Shown one piece after another: positions 6,846-10,475 of a stretch of 10,475 nt of DNA. How positions within the stretch are numbered: position 1 is the first letter of the stretch; each line of letters opens with the position of its first letter. A program made the position numbers and the translations under genes. Origin of the DNA: Clostridia bacterium (GTDB lineage Bacteria > Bacillota > Clostridia > Christensenellales > UBA1242); assembly GCA_017456465.1 (NCBI GenBank), contig JAFTJJ010000096.1:1-10475 (forward strand), given 5' to 3'. The notes beneath the pieces were generated by a model that saw nothing but the letters and a program-made list of their open reading frames with translations, ran no database searches and was not told where the DNA came from.

Positions 6846-6989
6846 TTAAACTACTTTGTTTATTGATATGACTGCTTTTTGACCATTCAGAAGATGAATG
6901 GTTATTTTTTGTTTGGTTGAACTGACTCTGTTTGAAATATCCATTGAAAGCAGCGTTTTGATGTTTGATGTGATTTCTGATGTTTTCAT
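6846..6989 (-). CDS. Very small hypothetical protein, 47 residues
   Basis: A complete ORF read on the minus strand, ATG at 6989 and TAA ending at 6846. It encodes a basic, Ser/Thr-rich protein starting MKTSEITSNIKTLLSMDISN and ending ITIHLLNGQKAVISINKVV. AGGA lies about 8 bases before the ATG on the minus strand. I recognise no family. The end, LLNGQKAVISI, loosely resembles the end of the next gene's product (FLDGSIFKISL), which may hint at a shared beta-hairpin or distant duplication, though this is a weak match. It would be the first gene of a two-gene minus-strand unit divergent from the HTH regulator. Confidence 0.5.
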   Translation of the reverse strand: MKTSEITSNIKTLLSMDISNRVSSTKQKITIHLLNGQKAVISINKVV

Positions 6990-7064
6990 ATTTTTTTCCT
7001 AAAATTTCTTATTTTTTCTGTGGGTTTGAATAATCTAGCTTTTCTAAACGCACAACTATATTTT

Positions 7065-7100
7065 ACATCAAATTAACATAGAATGAAAGTAAATTGATGT
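7065..7100. repeat. Inverted repeat in the divergent intergenic region
   Basis: ACATCAAATT (7065-7074) and AAATTGATGT (7091-7100) are inverted with one mismatch per arm and 16 bases between. The element lies between the regulator and the minus-strand small genes, a natural place for an operator. Confidence 0.45.
7079..7084 (+). promoter_or_regulatory. Candidate -10 box for the HTH regulator
   Basis: TAGAAT lies 54 bases before the start codon, but no good -35 is found at 16-18 bases. It sits inside the 7065-7100 inverted repeat. Confidence 0.3.
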
Positions 7101-7119
7101 GACTTGTTTTGTCACAAAA
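7099..7119. repeat. Two overlapping inverted repeats, candidate operator
   Basis: GTGAC (7099-7103) and GTCAC (7111-7115) are inverted with 7 bases between, and TTTTGTCACAAAA (7107-7119) is a perfect odd palindrome centred on C7113. They end just before the ribosome binding site of the HTH gene, so protein bound here could autoregulate it. Confidence 0.45.
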
Positions 7120-7137
7120 TGAGGGAGATGGGCGAAA

Positions 7138-7602
7138 ATGGTAAAATTTTCAGAAATTCTTAATGAGTTAATCGATGATAAGGGTTTATCCTTAAGAAAG
7201 CTTGCGCGCGAGTCAGGAGTAACTTCGTCACAACTGAGCAAATATCTCAAGGGGTTGATGCCGACGATTGAAATTGCAGTCAGGCTTGCGAACTATTTTG
7301 AAGTGACTCTTGATTTTTTGTTTGGAGTTGAGTCTGAGAATTTTTTTGTTGAACCAATTGAACTGGATCTTGACAATTTTGTTAATAAATATGAAAAGTT
7401 GCTTGCAGAAGCAAAGACCAGTCATTATAAAATTGCGAAGAAAACAACACTGAGTGAATCGAGTTTGAGGCGTTGGAGAAAAGGGCATGTGCCATCGATG
7501 GATGCATTTGTGATTATTGCGGATGCTCTTTCAACATCAATTGATTTTTTGGTTGGGAAAGTGTCGGACAAAATTTCAAAATGTAAATTTGCCACAATTT
7601 GA
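7138..7602 (+). CDS. Transcriptional regulator with two tandem XRE/Cro-CI HTH domains
   Basis: A 154-residue protein built almost entirely of two helix-turn-helix domains. The first (residues 5-63) is a canonical XRE domain: LSLRKLARESGVTSSQLSKY places the recognition helix, then LKGLMPTIEIAVRLANYFEVTLDFLFG. The second (about 84-140) repeats the plan: HYKIAKKTTLSESSLRRWRKG, then SMDAFVIIADALSTSIDFLVG. The endings ANYFEVTLDFLFG and ADALSTSIDFLVG show the duplication. Most XRE regulators have one such domain plus a sensing domain; here no sensor is seen. GGAG is 10 bases before the ATG. It is divergent from two small minus-strand genes, so control of those genes and of itself is the natural inference. 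A phage- or mobile-derived origin is possible, but no integrase or attachment site is visible. Confidence 0.88.
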   Translation: MVKFSEILNELIDDKGLSLRKLARESGVTSSQLSKYLKGLMPTIEIAVRLANYFEVTLDFLFGVESENFFVEPIELDLDNFVNKYEKLLAEAKTSHYKIAKKTTLSESSLRRWRKGHVPSMDAFVIIADALSTSIDFLVGKVSDKISKCKFATI

Positions 7603-7631
7603 CACGCAAATAAATTGCAATCACAATATTT

Positions 7632-7664
7632 AAACACAAGAATTTTGTATTCTTGTGTTTTTTT
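7632..7664 (+). terminator. Intrinsic terminator after the HTH regulator
   Basis: AAACACAAGAA and TTCTTGTGTTT form a perfect 11-bp stem around a 7-base loop, followed by TTTT. It isolates the regulator from era. Confidence 0.92.
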
Positions 7665-7770
7665 GAATTTCAGAGATATTGGTCTTGTGGCAAACAAAAA
7701 CATAACAAATTTTAAAGATTATATTTTTTAAACAAAATTATAATTCTTGAAAATTTTGAGAAGTAAGCAG

Positions 7771-7800
7771 TTGCATAGGTGTGTTTTTGTTTGATATAAT
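7771..7800 (+). promoter_or_regulatory. Promoter of era
   Basis: TTGCAT (7771-7776), 18 bases, TATAAT (7795-7800) with an extended -10 (TGA directly before TATAAT). It lies about 40 bases before the era start. Confidence 0.75.
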
Positions 7801-7840
7801 ACATATGTAAAAGACAAAAACTAGGAGAATTTAAAGGCGT

Positions 7841-8722
7841 ATGGCAAATTTTATTTCTGGATGGGTTGCGGTCGTTGGGCGTCCAAATGTGGGGAAAAGC
7901 ACGCTCATCAATGCGCTTGTTGGAGAAAAGGTTTCGATTGTGAGTCCAAAACCTCAGACAACAAGAAACAAGATTCTGGGCATTTTGAATGAAGAAAACG
8001 CTCAAGTGGTTTTTGTGGACACTCCCGGAATTCAGAGCACTGCGACAGCTTTGGGGCAAGCCATGCGAAAGCAAAGTACAATTTCAAAAGGTGAAGCTGA
8101 TGTAGTGCTTGTGGTGCTTGATGCAGGCAGAGTGAATTCTGAGGATTTCAAGCTTATTGAAAGATACAAAAATGCTGGGATGAAGTTGATTGTTGTTATC
8201 AACAAAACTGACAAGGTGAAGCCAGACAGGGTTTTCCCAATCTTGGAGAAGCTCAATGCTTATTCATTTGTGGACAAGTTTGTGAGTTTGTCAGCGCTTA
8301 CAAAAAAGAATGTTGATTATCTCAAAGAAACCATACTTTCGATGCTTCCTGAAGGAGATCCGCTCTTTGACAGGGAGATTTACACCGACAAGTCACTGAG
8401 GTTTATGGTTTCTGAAATTGTGAGAGAAAAGGCGCTTCTTTTCTTGCAAGAAGAAATTCCACACGGAATTGCGGTTGTTGTGGACGAGTTTGAAGAAAAA
8501 AAGACACTTGTTAAGATTTCGGCAACAGTTGTTGTTGCAAATGCGAACCACAAGGCGATTGTGATTGGGGCTGGCGGAGAGATGCTCAAAAAAATTGGGT
8601 CTTCTGCAAGAAGAGACATTGAAAAGCTCACTGACAAAAAAGTCCTTTTGGAGCTTTTTGTGAGAGTGGAAAAAAACTGGCTTGAGAGTGCGTCTTTTGT
8701 TGGTGACATTTTGAACGATTAG
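7841..8722 (+). CDS. era: GTPase Era
   Basis: A 293-residue Ras-like GTPase with a C-terminal KH domain that binds the 3' end of 16S rRNA and acts in 30S subunit maturation. The GTP-binding motifs are intact: G1 GRPNVGKS (13-20), G2 in QTTRNK (39-44), G3 DTPG (60-63), G4 NKTD (121-124) and G5 SAL (151-153). The KH segment HKAIVIGAGGEMLKKIGSSARRDIE (237-261) has GAGG at its GxxG loop, where many Era proteins have a lysine (GKGG), a small deviation. The usual HKPK after GI in switch II is also absent (GIQSTATALG). The ATG fits the family start; AGGAG lies 13 bases upstream, a little far. It has its own promoter and is followed by a YqzL-like gene and recO. Confidence 0.98.
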   Translation: MANFISGWVAVVGRPNVGKSTLINALVGEKVSIVSPKPQTTRNKILGILNEENAQVVFVDTPGIQSTATALGQAMRKQSTISKGEADVVLVVLDAGRVNSEDFKLIERYKNAGMKLIVVINKTDKVKPDRVFPILEKLNAYSFVDKFVSLSALTKKNVDYLKETILSMLPEGDPLFDREIYTDKSLRFMVSEIVREKALLFLQEEIPHGIAVVVDEFEEKKTLVKISATVVVANANHKAIVIGAGGEMLKKIGSSARRDIEKLTDKKVLLELFVRVEKNWLESASFVGDILND

Positions 8723-8797
8723 TTTATTGATTTTGGTTGTTTTGGGAATAAATCACTATGTTTTTGACTATAATAAAAACAAAGGGAGATTAGTGTT

Positions 8798-8950
8798 ATG
8801 GCAAGTTACGAACAATTAAGTAAGATTTATCAAATTTCTGAAGAACTTTTCAAAAGAACTGGAAAGATCGCTTATTATGGAGCGATGCAAAGTGCAAAAG
8901 AGCTTGCAATGGAAAATGTTGCAGCTGAAGAAGGTTCGATTGAAAAATAA
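8798..8950 (+). CDS. YqzL-like small protein, 50 residues
   Basis: The ORF begins MASYEQLSKIYQISEELFKR and ends NVAAEEGSIEK. In Bacillus and Clostridium a small gene, yqzL, commonly lies between era and recO and encodes a protein with an F-x-x-TG-x-[IV]-x-x-Y pattern near its start. Here LFKRTGKIAYYGAMQSAKEL keeps that pattern, so a diverged YqzL homologue is likely by both position and motif; function is unknown. GGGAG lies 9 bases before the ATG. A TATAAT box at 8769-8774 may give it its own promoter, though no good -35 accompanies it, so read-through from era is equally possible. A terminator follows 31 bases after the stop. Confidence 0.75.
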   Translation: MASYEQLSKIYQISEELFKRTGKIAYYGAMQSAKELAMENVAAEEGSIEK

Positions 8951-8981
8951 CACTTAGTCATGATTTTGCGTTGAAAATTCA

Positions 8982-9012
8982 AGGCTATCATATTTTTATG
9001 ATGGCTTTTTTT
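8982..9012 (+). terminator. Intrinsic terminator after the YqzL-like gene
   Basis: AGGCTATCATA pairs with TATGATGGCTT (11 bp with two G-U pairs) around a TTTT loop, followed by a T run. It separates era-yqzL from recO. Confidence 0.88.
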
Positions 9013-9013
9013 A

Positions 9014-9042
9014 TTTACTTTGAGTTTTTGTTGTGTTAAAAT
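9014..9042 (+). promoter_or_regulatory. Promoter of recO
   Basis: TTTACT (9014-9019), 17 bases, TAAAAT (9037-9042) with an extended -10 TG two bases before it. It lies directly after the preceding terminator, as expected for a separately transcribed recO. Confidence 0.55.
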
Positions 9043-9048
9043 CAAAGT
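9017..9048. repeat. Inverted repeat straddling the recO promoter
   Basis: ACTTTGA (9017-9023) and TCAAAGT (9042-9048) are perfect 7-base inverted arms separated by 18 bases, one overlapping each promoter box. A regulator site is possible; chance is not excluded. Confidence 0.35.
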
Positions 9049-9076
9049 AATATATGAAGGAGAGTTTTGAAGGGGC

Positions 9077-9817
9077 GTGGATTTAAAGACAAAAGCAATT
9101 GTGATGGGGGCTGTGGACAAAGGCGAATCGGACAAGCGTGTCAGGTTGTTTTCTGTTGACGCGGGGGTTTTGGAAGCAACTGCAAGGGGAGTGAAAAAGC
9201 AAGGGGCAAAGCTCAGCTCTTGCACTTTTTGTTTTGCGTTTGTGGAAGTTGTTTTGGCAGAAAAGAATGGTTTTTTCACGGTGACTGCTTCTGACATGAT
9301 TGAGCCTTTTTCAGAGCTGTCTTATGACTTGGACAAGTTCCAACTTGCATCAAGTGCACTTGAGATTGTGGCTGAAATTGTGAAAGGAAATGAAGATAAT
9401 TCAAAAATTTTTGTTGAACTTTTGAATTTATTTAAGTTATTGAGTTTTTCGAACAGTGGAAGTGACAAACTTTTATGGTGCAAATGGGCGATCGACATGC
9501 TTTCACTTGCGGGGTACAAAATCGATCCAAACAAGTGCAATGTTTGCGGGAAAAAGGCAGCGGATGCAAACAATCTTTTTATTGACATGGAAAGTGGAAG
9601 TGTATTTTGTGAAATTCACAAGCCAATCGCTGGTATTATGCGAGACATAACAAGCGGAGAATTCAGGGTTTTGTCGGGCTTTTCGCATGTTGGACTTGAA
9701 AACATGGCTGGTCGTTCCATAAAAGACGAAAGTGTGAAGGAAGATGATTTCTTTGACTTTGTGAAGAGGCTTGTGGAAGGGATTTTGGGCAAAAAACTTA
9801 AATCCATCTTATTGTGA
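9077..9817 (+). CDS. recO: DNA repair protein RecO
   Basis: A 246-residue RecO, which with RecR helps load RecA on single-stranded DNA during gap repair. The N-terminal OB fold opens MDLKTKAIVMGAVDKGESDKRVRLFS, the family signature (T-AIVL...GE-D+...LFT). The zinc-binding region has Cys154-x2-Cys157 and Cys178-x2-His181; many homologues use four cysteines, so the last ligand is His here. The helical C-terminal domain follows. The start is GTG at 9077: an in-frame stop lies at 9068-9070, so no longer form exists, and a later start would cut the OB fold. The best ribosome binding site (AAGGAG, 9057-9062) is 14 bases away, which predicts modest translation. Confidence 0.95.
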   Translation: MDLKTKAIVMGAVDKGESDKRVRLFSVDAGVLEATARGVKKQGAKLSSCTFCFAFVEVVLAEKNGFFTVTASDMIEPFSELSYDLDKFQLASSALEIVAEIVKGNEDNSKIFVELLNLFKLLSFSNSGSDKLLWCKWAIDMLSLAGYKIDPNKCNVCGKKAADANNLFIDMESGSVFCEIHKPIAGIMRDITSGEFRVLSGFSHVGLENMAGRSIKDESVKEDDFFDFVKRLVEGILGKKLKSILL

Positions 9818-9824
9818 CAATAAA

Positions 9825-9848
9825 ATTTGTAGTTTGGTATTTACAAAT
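9825..9848. repeat. Inverted repeat before the 177-residue gene
   Basis: ATTTGTA and TACAAAT are perfect arms with 10 bases between. The right arm overlaps the -35 of the next promoter and only a short interrupted T run follows, so this could be an operator or a weak recO terminator. Confidence 0.4.
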
Positions 9849-9868
9849 GTGCTTTTTGTGTGTAAAAT
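9840..9868 (+). promoter_or_regulatory. Promoter of the 177-residue gene
   Basis: TTTACA (9840-9845), 17 bases, TAAAAT (9863-9868). Spacing is ideal and both boxes are near consensus. Confidence 0.65.
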
Positions 9869-9890
9869 TATGGCATGGAGATGATTTTTT

Positions 9891-10424
9891 ATGAAAGATT
9901 ATTTTGATGATTTGTATAAGAGCATAAGAGATTCAATTATTGACAATGGATTTGATGCTGAATTAGATGAAGTTGTAGAAGATTTGATGGATGAGGATGA
10001 GTTCTATTACAATGCGGTTATAAGAAACTTTATCTCAAGAGAAACAGCATCGATGAGAAATGAAGTTGCTGATCTTGAAGAAAAGTTTGGCAAGGAAGTG
10101 GCTGGCATTGTTGACTTTGCTGAATTTATTCCTGTTCTTGGAGAGGTTCAAATTCCTGAAGCGCCAGAAGATGGGGTGCTTGATGTTGATGATATCATTG
10201 ACATGGCTTTTTGTGTTTGCAGTGCAGAAGTTGAAAGAGACAAAGAACTCAAAAATGAAATAACCTATGTTAAAGACGAGTTGGAAGAAGCGGGGATTTT
10301 GTACAGTCTTAATGGTTATAATCAAGTTGGACTTGATGCTCTTGAAAAGTTAAGAGAGAAGATCATTGCGTTTTATAACGAAGCAATGAAAGCAAATCAA
10401 TCTGGTGAAAGTGAGAAAATATAA
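9891..10424 (+). CDS. Hypothetical acidic protein, 177 residues
   Basis: I do not recognise this protein. It is strongly acidic throughout, with runs such as DAELDEVVEDLMDEDEF (22-38) and EDGVLDVDDIIDM (93-105). It appears mostly helical, with possible coiled segments at about 50-72 and 113-135 and again at 147-168, and has no signal peptide or membrane span. The two cysteines sit together (CVC, 108-110). GGAG lies 10 bases before the ATG. It has its own promoter and terminator, so it is a single-gene unit. In Bacillus, recO is followed by glyQS; those genes are not here, at least not immediately. It could be a cytosolic regulator, chaperone or nucleic-acid mimic, but nothing in the sequence decides between these. 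Confidence 0.78.
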   Translation: MKDYFDDLYKSIRDSIIDNGFDAELDEVVEDLMDEDEFYYNAVIRNFISRETASMRNEVADLEEKFGKEVAGIVDFAEFIPVLGEVQIPEAPEDGVLDVDDIIDMAFCVCSAEVERDKELKNEITYVKDELEEAGILYSLNGYNQVGLDALEKLREKIIAFYNEAMKANQSGESEKI

Positions 10425-10433
10425 ATTAAAATG

Positions 10434-10465
10434 AAAGTCTGGTTTTAAAATTGCCAGACTTTTTT
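10434..10465 (+). terminator. Intrinsic terminator after the 177-residue gene
   Basis: AAAGTCTGG and CCAGACTTT form a 9-bp stem around an 11-base loop, followed by TTT that extends a run of six T from the arm. It closes the single-gene unit near the window edge. Confidence 0.88.
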
Positions 10466-10475
10466 AAATAAAAAA

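Noticed and set aside
7425..7703. 92-residue minus-strand ORF over the end of the HTH gene
   Set aside because: It runs through the regulator's terminator and overlaps a well-supported coding region.
7743..7762. AAAATTTT-centred near-palindrome before era
   Set aside because: The stem depends on two adjacent G-T pairs and has no loop, so it is best explained by AT richness.
7712..8074. 120-residue minus-strand ORF over the start of era
   Set aside because: It covers the era promoter and GTPase N-terminus, and its composition looks like antisense of a conserved gene.
1..10475. Mobile element, CRISPR array, tRNA or rRNA
   Set aside because: No transposase or integrase motifs, spaced direct repeats, terminal repeats, or tRNA/rRNA-like sequence were seen on either strand.

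Overview
The window comes from an AT-rich, low-GC Gram-positive genome, most likely a Bacillota/Clostridia-type bacterium. Three things point there: a ribosomal protein L27 with an N-terminal extension encoded next to its protease Prp, the pairing of an NfeD protein with FloA, and an era - small gene - recO order matching the Bacillus/Clostridium core. I could not run a search, so nothing below genus level is claimed and gene identities rest on motifs read by eye.

Layout. (1) 1-2547: the 3' end of a B12-binding-type radical SAM gene, its usual partner (DUF2344/TIGR03936 type) overlapping it, then an unrecognised 427-residue protein with degenerate internal repeats, in the slot where relatives often carry ribonuclease G. 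(2) 2548-3726: a strong promoter, a structured leader, then rplU, prp and rpmA, closed by a textbook terminator; obg does not follow. (3) 3780-6591: an nfeD - floA membrane operon, followed by an unrecognised 307-residue protein with one membrane anchor, and a terminator that works on both strands. (4) 6592-7664: a small accessory-looking island. Two minus-strand genes of 47 and 67 residues lie divergent from a regulator with two tandem HTH domains; the shared intergenic region is rich in inverted repeats. (5) 7771-9817: era, a 50-residue YqzL-like gene ending at a terminator, then recO. (6) 9818-10475: a 177-residue acidic orphan protein with its own promoter and terminator.

How it fits together. 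Most of the window is housekeeping: ribosome biogenesis (L21, L27, Prp, Era), membrane microdomain organisation (NfeD, FloA) and DNA repair (RecO). In Bacillus, floA and era belong to one long chromosomal neighbourhood; here the genes that normally lie between them (such as phoH, ybeY and cdd) are absent and the small-ORF/regulator island sits there instead. The least explained parts are that divergent island, the 427-residue repeat protein and the 307-residue protein behind FloA. No tRNA, rRNA, CRISPR array, insertion sequence or integrase was seen.
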